A DNA stretch of 52,322 nucleotides from Fidelibacterota bacterium (lineage in GTDB: Bacteria > Pseudomonadota > Alphaproteobacteria > Rhodospirillales > Rhodospirillaceae): the NCBI GenBank assembly GCA_945903705.1, contig CAMDOZ010000006.1, positions 1 to 52,322 of the forward strand, written 5' to 3'. Positions 1 to 7,689 of the stretch are shown piece after piece. The translations under genes were made by a program, and so were the position numbers. The number at the start of each line of letters is the position of its first letter. The first letter of the stretch is position 1. The notes beneath the pieces were generated by a model. That model had not been told where the DNA came from. It worked only from the letters and a program-made list of their open reading frames with translations, and searched no databases.

Positions 1-2
1 CC

Positions 3-806
3 ACCTACGGGCTCAAGGTCATCGGCGCGATCATCATCCTCATTGTGGGATGGATCGTTGCCAACATTACTTATAAGGCGATCCACCGCGCCGGCGTACG
101 CGCGCGGCGCATCGACCAGACGATCACGACCTTCGCCGCATCCGGCGCAAAGTATGTCGTCATCATCTTCACCCTCGTCGCGGTGATGGGCAGCTTTGGC
201 ATACAGACCACGAGCTTCGTCGCGGTGCTGGGTGCTGCCGGCCTCGCCATTGGTCTCGCGCTTCAAGGCACGCTCAGTCACGTCGCATCGGGCCTTCTGC
301 TCATCATCTTCCGGCCATTCCGCGTCGGTGATGTCATTGAAGCTGGCGGTGTGAACGGCACCGTGCGCTCCATCACCCTGTTCGTCACGGAGGTCGACAC
401 CGTCGACAACATCCATGTGGTCGTGCCGAACGGGTTAATCTGGAGCGGGACGATGAAGAACTTCACCCGCAACGCCACCCGCAGGCTCGAGCTCAAGTTC
501 CTTCTCTCATATGTCGACGACGCGACCCTCGCGTTGAAGATGGTGCATGAAATCGTCGCCAGGGACGACCGGGTGCTGGAGGATCCGCCGCCGCAGATCG
601 GGCTTCAGTCCTTCGCCGATGTGGGCATCACGGTCGTCGCGCAGGTTTGGGTCTTGCACGCCAACTTCCAGCCTGTGCAGTTCGACTTGAACCGCGCCGT
701 GAAAGAGGCCTTCGATGCGAAGGGGGTCACCATGGCCTTCTCGCAGCGCAAGGGGCTGTTGACCGCGCCGTTTGGCCACCTTCCGCCGCCGCCCCGGGCG
801 TTTTAG
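3..806 (+). CDS. MscS-family small-conductance mechanosensitive channel (5' end cut by window)
   Basis: The reading frame is open from the first bases of the window, so the N-terminus and first membrane helices are missing. The visible part begins with a hydrophobic helix. A second helix and then a Gly/Ala-rich pore helix (AAGLAIGLALQG) follow, leading into the conserved FRPFRVGD stretch of the MscS beta domain. The VVPNGLIWSGTMKN segment and the C-terminal alpha/beta domain follow. This layout is characteristic of MscS channels, which open under membrane tension to release osmolytes during hypo-osmotic shock. The tail is rich in proline. Inner-membrane location is inferred from the family. 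Confidence in the family is high; the true start is outside the window. Confidence 0.9.
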   Translation, partial: TYGLKVIGAIIILIVGWIVANITYKAIHRAGVRARRIDQTITTFAASGAKYVVIIFTLVAVMGSFGIQTTSFVAVLGAAGLAIGLALQGTLSHVASGLLLIIFRPFRVGDVIEAGGVNGTVRSITLFVTEVDTVDNIHVVVPNGLIWSGTMKNFTRNATRRLELKFLLSYVDDATLALKMVHEIVARDDRVLEDPPPQIGLQSFADVGITVVAQVWVLHANFQPVQFDLNRAVKEAFDAKGVTMAFSQRKGLLTAPFGHLPPPPRAF

Positions 807-866
807 GGATGCGTTCTAACAGCGCAAAATCGGCGCTATAGTCGACGGGCGCAGAGGGGGAGCCCG

Positions 867-1379
867 ATGATCCGACTTTTCAAGGCCGGACTAATTGCCG
901 CGCTGGCGCTGTACTGCATCACGATTGGCAGCGCCTGGAAAGAGTGGCACGCGATCTACCAGCCGGCTCTGATCATCCACGAGATGGGTCACCTCGTGTT
1001 CATCTTCTTTGGGCAATTCATAAATATTGCCGGGGGCAGTATTTTTCAGCTGCTCCTGCCTATCGCCTTCGCGTCGGCCGCTTGGTCGAAGGGTTACAGA
1101 TTCATGGCCGCAGCGATAACGATGACGCTCGGTCCGAGCTTCTTCTACATGGCCAGCTACGCTTCCGATGCGATCGTTATGCAGCTACCCTTAGTCGGCT
1201 TCGGCGACGCGACCTCTCACGATTGGAACTATTTGCTGACGGAGATGGGAGTCCTCGAGAGCACACACTTCATCGCAGGTCTCTTTGTCGTATTGGGTTA
1301 TCTCAGTATTGTCGGGGGCCTTGTGCTGGGAGGTATCGGCTTCATGCGTGAGTCCCAGCGCGAATCTGCTTGGGGATAA
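867..1379 (+). CDS. Unknown multi-pass membrane protein with an HEMGH zinc-protease-like motif
   Basis: A 170-residue hydrophobic protein that I cannot assign to a named family. It has about four membrane segments. The second contains H38-E39-M-G-H42, the HExxH signature of zinc metallopeptidases. It is followed by a conserved-looking GGSIFQLLLP stretch (56-65) and acidic and histidine residues (D101, D114, H118, D119, H134) that could complete a metal site. HExxH inside a membrane helix is typical of site-2-protease (M50) enzymes, but the protein is shorter than usual and no clear LDG motif is visible. A gap of 2 nt separates its stop from the GTG start of comM, so the two are probably co-transcribed. 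Protease activity is inference only. Confidence 0.75.
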   Translation: MIRLFKAGLIAALALYCITIGSAWKEWHAIYQPALIIHEMGHLVFIFFGQFINIAGGSIFQLLLPIAFASAAWSKGYRFMAAAITMTLGPSFFYMASYASDAIVMQLPLVGFGDATSHDWNYLLTEMGVLESTHFIAGLFVVLGYLSIVGGLVLGGIGFMRESQRESAWG

Positions 1380-1381
1380 TC

Positions 1382-2908
1382 GTGGTCGCGCACATCAACA
1401 CCGTTGCGTTTTTAGGGATCGACGTCCTGCCGATTGAGGTACAGGTGGCGATCTCGGGCGGGCTTCCCACCTTTGCGATCGTCGGGCTGCCCGACAAGGC
1501 CGTCGCAGAATCCCGCGAGCGCGTGCGCGCGGCGCTCAGCGCCATCGGCCTCGCGCTGCCGGCCAAACGCATCACCGTCAATCTCGCGCCGGCCGACGTG
1601 CAGAAGGAGGGTAGCCACTTCGACCTGCCGATTGCTCTTGGCGTATTGGTGGCCATGGGCGTCATCGGCCTCGAAGACCTCAGCGCCTATACGGCGCTCG
1701 GCGAGCTGGGACTCGACGGCTCCATCGCGGCCGTCGCCGGTGTGCTGCCGGCGGCCATCGCCGCCAATGCCTCCGGACGCGGACTCGTTTGCCCCGGCGC
1801 TCAAGGCGGCGAGGCGGCGTGGGCCGGCGGCGCCGATGTCATCGCGCCACGCTCGCTCCTCGAGCTCATCAATCACTTCAAGGGAGTCTCGGTGATTGCG
1901 CCCGCCGTCCCCTCCCCTCCCCGCGGCGAGACGTCTTTTCTCGATCTCAGGGATATAAAAGGCCAGGAGACGGCGAAGCGCGCGCTCGAGATCGCAGCGG
2001 CCGGCGGCCACAACCTCTTGATGGTCGGACCGCCAGGCGCCGGCAAGTCATTGCTCGCCAGCCGGCTGCCGGGATTGCTGCCACCGCTCTCGGGAGCCGA
2101 GGCGCTTGAAGTCAGCATGATCCATTCCGTGGCAGGCCAGCTCGAAGGCGGCGCGATCCTCCGCCGGCGGCCCTTTCGCGATCCTCACCATAGCGCTTCG
2201 ACCCCGGCCCTGGTCGGCGGAGGCTTGAAGGCCAGGCCCGGCGAAATCTCGCTTGCCCACCGTGGTGTCCTATTCCTAGACGAGTTGCCGGAGTTCTCGC
2301 GACAGAGCCTCGAGGCTTTGCGTCAACCGCTCGAAACCGGGCGGGTCATGATCGCGCGCGCGAATTCGCACGTGAGCTATCCCGCGCGCTTTCAGCTCAT
2401 CGCGGCCATGAACCCTTGCCGCTGCGGTCATCTCGACGATCCTCAACTCGCCTGCGGAAAGGCGCCCAAGTGCGCGGCCGAATATCAAGGCAAGATCTCC
2501 GGGCCCATGTTTGACCGTATCGATCTGCACGTGGACGTTCCCGCGGTCGATCCCTTGGATTTGTCGGCGCCGCCGTCTTCCGAACGAAGTAAAGTCGTCG
2601 CGGAGCGCGTAGCCCGCGCCCGCGCGGTGCAGCAGCAGCGCTATGGCCAGATCGGTGGCCCTACCTGCAATGCGGAAGCGGACGGCGAAACTCTCGAAGC
2701 GGTCGCAGCGCCCGACGCGGACGGCCGCACGCTTCTCACCCAAGCGGCGGAGAAGATGAAACTCTCTGCGCGCGGGTATCACCGCATCTTGCGCGTTGCA
2801 CGCACCATTGCCGACCTCGACGGAGCGGAGAGCGTCGCGCGCCGCCATATCGCCGAAGCGCTGTCGTATCGGCGCGTGCTTCCCGGAAGGTCCGCACTGG
2901 TCGAGTAA
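1382..2908 (+). CDS. comM: YifB/ComM family Mg-chelatase-like AAA+ ATPase
   Basis: The family typically has an N-terminal Lon-protease-like fold (here residues about 1-165), a central Mg-chelatase AAA+ domain and a C-terminal domain. The Walker A motif GPPGAGKS and Walker B motif VLFLDELPEF are present. The zinc-ligand-like CRCGH...C...C cluster between them and the arginine-finger region are also visible. ComM is a hexameric helicase that promotes branch migration during integration of single-stranded DNA in natural transformation. Start: the frame extends to a TTG at 1370, but GTG at 1382 gives the usual family N-terminus (VVAHINTVAFLGIDV), with GGGGA about 6 nt upstream. Length (508 aa) is normal. 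Confidence 0.93.
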   Translation: MVAHINTVAFLGIDVLPIEVQVAISGGLPTFAIVGLPDKAVAESRERVRAALSAIGLALPAKRITVNLAPADVQKEGSHFDLPIALGVLVAMGVIGLEDLSAYTALGELGLDGSIAAVAGVLPAAIAANASGRGLVCPGAQGGEAAWAGGADVIAPRSLLELINHFKGVSVIAPAVPSPPRGETSFLDLRDIKGQETAKRALEIAAAGGHNLLMVGPPGAGKSLLASRLPGLLPPLSGAEALEVSMIHSVAGQLEGGAILRRRPFRDPHHSASTPALVGGGLKARPGEISLAHRGVLFLDELPEFSRQSLEALRQPLETGRVMIARANSHVSYPARFQLIAAMNPCRCGHLDDPQLACGKAPKCAAEYQGKISGPMFDRIDLHVDVPAVDPLDLSAPPSSERSKVVAERVARARAVQQQRYGQIGGPTCNAEADGETLEAVAAPDADGRTLLTQAAEKMKLSARGYHRILRVARTIADLDGAESVARRHIAEALSYRRVLPGRSALVE

Positions 2909-3075
2909 CCGCGCTCTTGCACGCACCTTTGGCCACTTGAACCTGCATCACGTCCGAACACCGCACGTAACGCGCGGGTTTGCGGCGGAGATGCCATACT
3001 CCAAACAGAAACTAACGGCGGATCATTCCGTTGAGTCTCCGTTCACGTCATTCAGGACGGACGATGGAGGCAGTT

Positions 3076-3312
3076 ATGACGAAACGAATTCTTGCAGCTT
3101 CTCTTATTCTCGCGGCGCTGACCGCCTGCGGCTACAGCCGCGGCGAACGCGCGCTCTCGGGCGCCGGGATCGGCGCGGCGGGCGGTGCGGCGATCGGCGC
3201 CATCACCGGCGGCGATCCGCTGACCGGCGCGGTTATCGGCGGTGCCGCAGGCGCGGCCACCGGCGCATTCACGGATCCGGACGATCTCAACCTGGACCCG
3301 AACCGCGACTAA
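3076..3312 (+). CDS. Small glycine-zipper lipoprotein
   Basis: A 78-residue protein. It has a signal peptide and a lipobox L15-T-A-C18. The body is made of small-residue repeats (GAGIGAAGGAAIGAITGG, GAVIGGAAGAATG), the glycine-zipper pattern of YMGG/OmpA-linker-type envelope lipoproteins. ATG at 3076 is preceded by GGAGG at the right distance, so the upstream in-frame start is not needed. It is expected in the inner or outer membrane, facing the periplasm. Its function is unknown. It is monocistronic, with a strong terminator downstream. Confidence 0.8.
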   Translation: MTKRILAASLILAALTACGYSRGERALSGAGIGAAGGAAIGAITGGDPLTGAVIGGAAGAATGAFTDPDDLNLDPNRD

Positions 3313-3456
3313 GGTTTGCCATAAGCGCTCGTTTTCCGGGACATTCGTGATCCAACGCACGCTGTCCCTCAGGAAAGAACGGCGCTTCTTTCGTTCCGGC
3401 GTCGGTTCCATAACTAGGAACCGCGTCGCGAACGGGAGACTGAGAAACTCTCCACG

Positions 3457-3484
3457 CGCGGACCAACGGGTCCGCGTTTTTTCT
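3457..3484 (+). terminator. Rho-independent terminator
   Basis: A perfect 8-bp GC stem CGCGGACC / GGTCCGCG with an AACG loop is followed by six T residues. It ends transcription of the glycine-zipper lipoprotein gene before the convergent hinT gene. A second inverted repeat lies upstream at 3373-3392 (GAAAGAA / TTCTTTC, 6-nt loop) and may add structure to the same 3' UTR. Confidence 0.85.
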
Positions 3485-3499
3485 ATCTGCTCGATTATT

Positions 3500-3859
3500 T
3501 TATTTAGACGGCACCATGGCGCCGAGCGTCCGTCCGCCCAGCACATGAATATGCAAGTGGGGAACTTCTTGACCGCCTTCGACGCCGGTGTTGGCGATGA
3601 GTCGGTAGCCGCTCGCATCGACGCCCTTGAGCGCAGCGACCTTGCGTACCGCGCGCATGAGCGCGGCAATTTCGGCGTCGGTCGCTTTTTCAGCAAAATC
3701 GGTCGCCGAGACGTACTTGCCCTTGGGGATGACCAAGGTATGCACGGGCGCTTTCGGATTGATGTCCTCGAAGGCCAGCGTGTGATCGTCTTCGTGAACC
3801 TTCTTGCAAGGGATCTCACCGCGCAGAATCCGTGCGAAGATGTTGTTATCGTCGTACAT
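3500..3859 (-). CDS. hinT: HIT-family purine nucleoside phosphoramidase (HinT-like)
   Basis: A 119-residue protein carrying the histidine triad H101-L-H-I-H105-V, whose middle histidine is the nucleophile. It begins with the usual NNIFARILRGEIPCKKV segment. HinT-type enzymes hydrolyse AMP-lysine and other purine nucleoside phosphoramidates. It lies 9 nt downstream of hisE on the same strand, a pairing common in alphaproteobacteria, and is probably co-transcribed with it. Length is typical for the family. Confidence 0.93.
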   Translation of the reverse strand: MYDDNNIFARILRGEIPCKKVHEDDHTLAFEDINPKAPVHTLVIPKGKYVSATDFAEKATDAEIAALMRAVRKVAALKGVDASGYRLIANTGVEGGQEVPHLHIHVLGGRTLGAMVPSK

Positions 3860-3868
3860 GCCGGTCGC

Positions 3869-4198
3869 TCAACCTTTCTTGCGTATTTCCTTGATCGCAG
3901 CGCCCGTGGTGCCGAAGCGGCGCTCGAGTTCCGCCCAGACTTCGCCGGGGGCGATGCCCTTCGCATTCCACAGAACGAGGAGATGGTAGAGAAGATCGGC
4001 GCTTTCGCGGGCGAGGCGTTCGTTGGTCTCCGCGACCGCCGCCACGGCCGTTTCCACGGCTTCTTCGCCGACCTTCTGCGCGATTTTGTGCACGCCCTTG
4101 GCATAGAGGCGCGCGGTATAGGAGGTCTCGGGATCGCCCGACTTCCGGCGTTCGATCGCCTCCAGCATCTCGGAAATGATCCGCTCGTCCTTTGGCAT
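3869..4198 (-). CDS. hisE: Phosphoribosyl-ATP pyrophosphatase
   Basis: A 109-residue all-alpha MazG-like protein. It shows the KVGEEAVETAVAA helix and the ESADLLYHLLVL metal-binding helix (E..D). It hydrolyses phosphoribosyl-ATP to phosphoribosyl-AMP, the second step of histidine biosynthesis. In many alphaproteobacteria hisE closes a hisB-hisH-hisA-hisF cluster. Here the 440 bp upstream hold no his gene, so hisE-hinT stands alone and needs its own promoter. Confidence 0.95.
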   Translation of the reverse strand: MPKDERIISEMLEAIERRKSGDPETSYTARLYAKGVHKIAQKVGEEAVETAVAAVAETNERLARESADLLYHLLVLWNAKGIAPGEVWAELERRFGTTGAAIKEIRKKG

Positions 4199-4638
4199 CC
4201 TTAACCCATGTTTAGTTCGCTGCAGGCGCGAAGGTGCAACAACATCTTCGCGTTGGTTTTATGTCAGCGCTAGGGCAATTGTTGGATGTAGAGCCTCAGG
4301 CCACCATGAATTTGCGTCCGAAGGTTGCCGTCGCTCACGGGTGAATTCCATTCAATCGCGCATGAACGGGTTTTAATGGCCCGTGAGGACTACTCTAACC
4401 CCTCGATATTGCGAAAGTTCTCCTGCCTCTGGTTTTTCTCGGCCACCGGAGATTGCGCCGGTCGATAGACCGGCTACCGCCCGCTGCTTGCGCCTCCACA
4501 ATTTTCAATCCATCTTTGTACGACGGCGAAGGTGTTGATTAATAAGGCGCCACGCCGTGAAAGCAGAAGGGGCAAACGTCGGAAGCGACTTTTGTTCAAC
4601 AATAAACAGAATGGGTAACGGAGTTGACAGTTTTAACA
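4199..4638. other. 440-bp divergent intergenic region between hisE and the XRE regulator
   Basis: No convincing gene. It holds the promoters of hisE (leftward) and the XRE gene (rightward). A small inverted repeat lies at 4458-4473 (CCGGTC GATA GACCGG). The last 150 bp are richer in A+T than the coding neighbours. I could not fix a promoter with confidence. Confidence 0.5.
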
Positions 4639-5103
4639 ATGAAAGCACGCGGCAGAGGGCGACAGCCCGGCACGCGCGGCGGCGGTCCCGACCCGATTGA
4701 TATCCACGTCGGTAAGCGGATCAAACTTCGGCGCACGCTGCTGCATATCAGCCAAGAACAACTTGCCGGCGACATCGGCGTCACTTTCCAGCAGGTCCAG
4801 AAATACGAAAGCGGCCACAACCGCGTCAGCGCAAGCCGTCTTTTCGATATTTCTCGCGTCCTCAACTGTCCGATCGCCTACTTCTTCGAAGACATCGGAC
4901 CGGAAACAACGGGCGATCGTACGACTCCTGCGGCCCGTAGCGCCGTAGAGGGATTGGCGGAAGAAGCGGCCGGCGGGCCCGATGGCGATCCCATGCAGCG
5001 TACGGAAACGCTGGAGCTGGTACGCGCCTATTGGCGTCTGCACAACGCGGATCTTCGCAAGAACGTCCTCGAGTTGCTTGGCAATATTTCGAAGCGCGAG
5101 TAG
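4639..5103 (+). CDS. XRE-family HTH transcriptional regulator (PraR/SinR-like)
   Basis: A 154-residue protein. After a basic, Gly-rich N-terminus comes a Cro/C1-type helix-turn-helix (IKLRRTLLHISQEQLAGDIG, then VTFQQVQKYESGHNRVSASR), followed by RLFDISRVLNCPIAYFFED. This block is highly conserved among alphaproteobacterial SinR/PraR-type regulators. The C-terminal half is acidic and ends in an amphipathic helix. Targets cannot be read from the sequence. The start is uncertain: ATG 4639 is chosen, but an in-frame TTG at 4624 directly follows a GGAG sequence. Confidence 0.88.
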   Translation: MKARGRGRQPGTRGGGPDPIDIHVGKRIKLRRTLLHISQEQLAGDIGVTFQQVQKYESGHNRVSASRLFDISRVLNCPIAYFFEDIGPETTGDRTTPAARSAVEGLAEEAAGGPDGDPMQRTETLELVRAYWRLHNADLRKNVLELLGNISKRE

Positions 5104-5178
5104 TCCTCGCGCTTCGACCGAAGGAACCAACCGGCGCCGGTAACACGGCGACCGGTCCCTTCGGGGACGCGGCCCCAG

Positions 5179-5964
5179 TTACGCGTTCAAGCGATAGCCG
5201 CCGGGCTCGGTAATCAACAGCCGGACGTTGGCCGGATTTTCCTCGATCTTCTGACGCAAACGATAGATGTGCGTCTCGAGGGTGTGAGTCGTCACCGCGG
5301 CGTTGTATCCCCACACTTCGCCGAGCAGGGTTTCGCGCGACACGGTCTTATTCCCGATCCTGTAAAGGTACTTGAGGATCGCGGTTTCCTTTTCCGTAAG
5401 CCTGATCTTCTTCTTTCCTTCGCCGGTGCTCAGCATCTTCGCCGCCGGATGAAATTGATACGGCCCGATGGTGAACACCGCGTCATCGGATTGTTCATGC
5501 TGACGCAAATGAGCCCGGACACGCGCGAGCAGCACGGCGAGGCGGAAGGGCTTGGTGATGTAGTCGTTGGCTCCGGCATTGAGGCCGGTCACCGTATCGT
5601 CCTCGGAATCGAGCGCCGTCAACATGATGATGGGCGAGCGCACGCCTTTCTCTCGAAGCGTCCTGCACACATCGCGCCCGTCCATATCGGGAAGGCCGAG
5701 GTCCAATAGAATAATGTCGAAGACCGTGGCCGCCGCCTGGGCAATACCCGCGGCGCCGCTGGCGGCTTCTTCGATGCGGCCGAATTCGCCTTGCGTCGCA
5801 AGCTGCTCCTTCAGCGATGTCCGCAGGAGGTCATCGTCGTCAACGATGAGAATACTTCGGGTGGATGACAGGGGGCGGCTCCGATCTTGCAGGCTTGCGG
5901 GCAGTCTAAGACGCTTTTGGACAGCGCGTCCCTCCCGATGTAGCGGCGCGTCGGTGACGCACAA
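5179..5964 (-). CDS. OmpR/PhoB-family response regulator, CenR-like
   Basis: The receiver domain has the acidic pocket IVDDDD, the phospho-acceptor aspartate in ILLDLGLPDMDG (D88 counting from the listed start), a threonine in MLTALDS and the switch lysine in ITKPF. A winged-helix DNA-binding domain follows. Its recognition region, VWGYNAAVTTHTLETHIYRL, closely resembles what I recall of CenR, the alphaproteobacterial cell-envelope regulator. No histidine kinase is adjacent. Start problem: the receiver begins near residue 37 of this frame, and only a TTG (5964) or a CTG (5871) is available upstream. The true N-terminus is probably shorter than listed. Confidence 0.87.
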   Translation of the reverse strand: MCVTDAPLHREGRAVQKRLRLPASLQDRSRPLSSTRSILIVDDDDLLRTSLKEQLATQGEFGRIEEAASGAAGIAQAAATVFDIILLDLGLPDMDGRDVCRTLREKGVRSPIIMLTALDSEDDTVTGLNAGANDYITKPFRLAVLLARVRAHLRQHEQSDDAVFTIGPYQFHPAAKMLSTGEGKKKIRLTEKETAILKYLYRIGNKTVSRETLLGEVWGYNAAVTTHTLETHIYRLRQKIEENPANVRLLITEPGGYRLNA

Positions 5965-6022
5965 CTGGTTGTGATCCTTGGGATACGTAGCTGGACAGGC
6001 GAGGGAAGGCTATATATCCCCG

Positions 6023-7162
6023 ATGAGTATGAACGCCAGACCTGAACCGATTGCGCCTCTGTCCCTTCCGGATTTGGAAGCGGTCGACCGCGCCGTTGCC
6101 GAGCTTCGTCGCGGCGGGGCCGTGGTGATCTTGGGGTGCGGCACCAAAGGAATGGGCGCTGCGCTGGTGCGCGCGGCGGAGACCGTCGACCTCTGGCCGG
6201 CGCCGTATTTCACCGAATCAGGCGTCGGCGCGGCGTGCCTTGTCATTACGGGGCGGCGCGCGGCGGTGCTCGGCCTCGCCGCGCCTTCCGCGCAGGCGGT
6301 TCAACTCGGCTGCCATGAACTCAGTCCGGCACGCATTCGCGCCCTGATCGATCCGGATGTCGAGGCGCCGGTTCCGCCGCCGAACGTCGGACCAGCCGAA
6401 ACCGTGGCTGCCTCAGACGCCGGCCACGCCGCCGTGCAACTCGCCAAGATTGCCCGCCTCCTCCCCGCCGTCGTGTTGGCTCCGCTCGTCGACAACCCGG
6501 ATCTCTGGACACGCCGTCATGGACGTCTCGCGGTCAGCGCCGCGGCTATCACTCGCTACGACCAAGATACCGCGGGCGATCTCAGGCCGATCAGCGAGGC
6601 GCGGGTGCCGCTTGCCGATTGCCAGGACACGCGCATCGTCTCCTTTCGCCCGCGCGACGGCGGAGCCGAGCATCTCGCGATCATTCTTGGATCACCGGAT
6701 CCGTCGAAACCGGTTCTCGCCCGCTTGCACTCGGAGTGTTTCACGGGCGACCTTTTGGCTTCGCTCCGCTGCGATTGCGGCGACCAATTGCGCGGCGCAA
6801 TTTCCGCCATTGCCAAGGAAGGTGCGGGCGTTCTGCTCTACTTGGCGCAGGAGGGGCGCGGCATCGGCCTCGTCAACAAACTGCGCGCCTATACGCTGCA
6901 GGATCGCGGCTTCGATACCGTCGACGCCAATGAGCAATTGGGCTTCGACGACGACGAGCGCATCTACCTGCCTGCCGTGAGAATGCTGCGCGTGCTGGGC
7001 TTTACCCGCGTGCGTCTTCTGACGAACAATCCCGCCAAGGTCGGCGCTCTGGGGCGTCACGGCATCGAAATTGTCGAGCGTGTGACGCATGCCTTCCCCT
7101 CCAATGAGCACAATTGGAGCTATCTCCAGACCAAAGCCAAACGTTCAGGCCATCTCTTCTAA
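6023..7162 (+). CDS. ribA: GTP cyclohydrolase II with a degenerate RibB-like N-terminal domain
   Basis: A 379-residue protein. The C-terminal ~200 residues are GTP cyclohydrolase II. They contain the zinc ligands in SECFTGDLLASLRCDCGDQL, the YLAQEGRGIGL motif and LTNNPAKV. The enzyme opens GTP to the pyrimidine precursor of riboflavin. The N-terminal ~170 residues keep the overall RibB (DHBP synthase) scaffold but lack the acidic DDExREnEGD metal-binding motif. They are probably inactive in DHBP formation, a known arrangement in alphaproteobacteria. ATG 6023 is preferred over an in-frame start at 5978. The L,D-transpeptidase gene begins 5 nt after the stop. Confidence 0.93.
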   Translation: MSMNARPEPIAPLSLPDLEAVDRAVAELRRGGAVVILGCGTKGMGAALVRAAETVDLWPAPYFTESGVGAACLVITGRRAAVLGLAAPSAQAVQLGCHELSPARIRALIDPDVEAPVPPPNVGPAETVAASDAGHAAVQLAKIARLLPAVVLAPLVDNPDLWTRRHGRLAVSAAAITRYDQDTAGDLRPISEARVPLADCQDTRIVSFRPRDGGAEHLAIILGSPDPSKPVLARLHSECFTGDLLASLRCDCGDQLRGAISAIAKEGAGVLLYLAQEGRGIGLVNKLRAYTLQDRGFDTVDANEQLGFDDDERIYLPAVRMLRVLGFTRVRLLTNNPAKVGALGRHGIEIVERVTHAFPSNEHNWSYLQTKAKRSGHLF

Positions 7163-7167
7163 AACCC

Positions 7168-7689
7168 ATGGACATTGTCGTAACCCCCATCGCCACCGAC
7201 GTGACGCGCGGCACCTTGCGCTACAAGACCTTCGCCTTTCCGTGCGCGCTGGGGCGCACCGGCGTTCGCGTCGACAAACACGAAGGCGACGGCGCTACGC
7301 CCGTGGGCCGCTATGCACTGAAGCGCGTGTTATACCGCTCCGACAAACTGATGCCGCCGGCGACAAAGCTTCCGATCTCGTCGATTGCGCGGGATGACGG
7401 CTGGTGCGATGCGCCCGAGGATCCGAACTACAACCGTCCGGTCAAACTTCCCTATCGGGCGAGCGCGGAGAACATGTGGCGCGAAGATGCGCTTTACGAC
7501 CTGGTCGTCGTACTGGGGCATAATGACGATCCAGTCGTGCCCCACGGCGGCAGCGCCATCTTCATGCACGTCGCCGCGCCCGATTTCACGCCCACCGCGG
7601 GCTGCATAGCATTAGCGCGCGAGGACCTTCTTTCGATCCTGCGCGCGCTATCTGGTGCTACCTCTATCGAGATTCGTGAGATAGCCTGA
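7168..7689 (+). CDS. YkuD-type L,D-transpeptidase
   Basis: A 173-residue protein starting at ATG 7168. It carries the YkuD catalytic signature: FMHVA (histidine) then TAGCIAL with the nucleophile C146, where SHGCIRL is more usual. It also has the substrate-side motif DGATPVGRYALKRV. These enzymes form 3-3 peptidoglycan crosslinks or attach proteins to peptidoglycan. No signal peptide or membrane segment is visible, which is odd for a periplasmic enzyme. Short stand-alone YkuD proteins of this kind are common in alphaproteobacteria. It directly follows ribA and is probably co-transcribed. Its stop abuts the stop of the convergent cytochrome gene. Confidence 0.85.
   Translation: MDIVVTPIATDVTRGTLRYKTFAFPCALGRTGVRVDKHEGDGATPVGRYALKRVLYRSDKLMPPATKLPISSIARDDGWCDAPEDPNYNRPVKLPYRASAENMWREDALYDLVVVLGHNDDPVVPHGGSAIFMHVAAPDFTPTAGCIALAREDLLSILRALSGATSIEIREIA

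Noticed and set aside
4624-4629. TTGACA, a perfect -35 hexamer
   Set aside because: It is 15 bp before the chosen start of the XRE gene, leaving no room for a -10 and leader; it is more likely the TTG-start alternative of that gene.
6737-6752. TGTTTCACG half-match to parS (also at 16986 and 18218)
   Set aside because: Only the first 9 of 16 bases match and the palindrome is lost; they are coding sequence in ribA and leuS.
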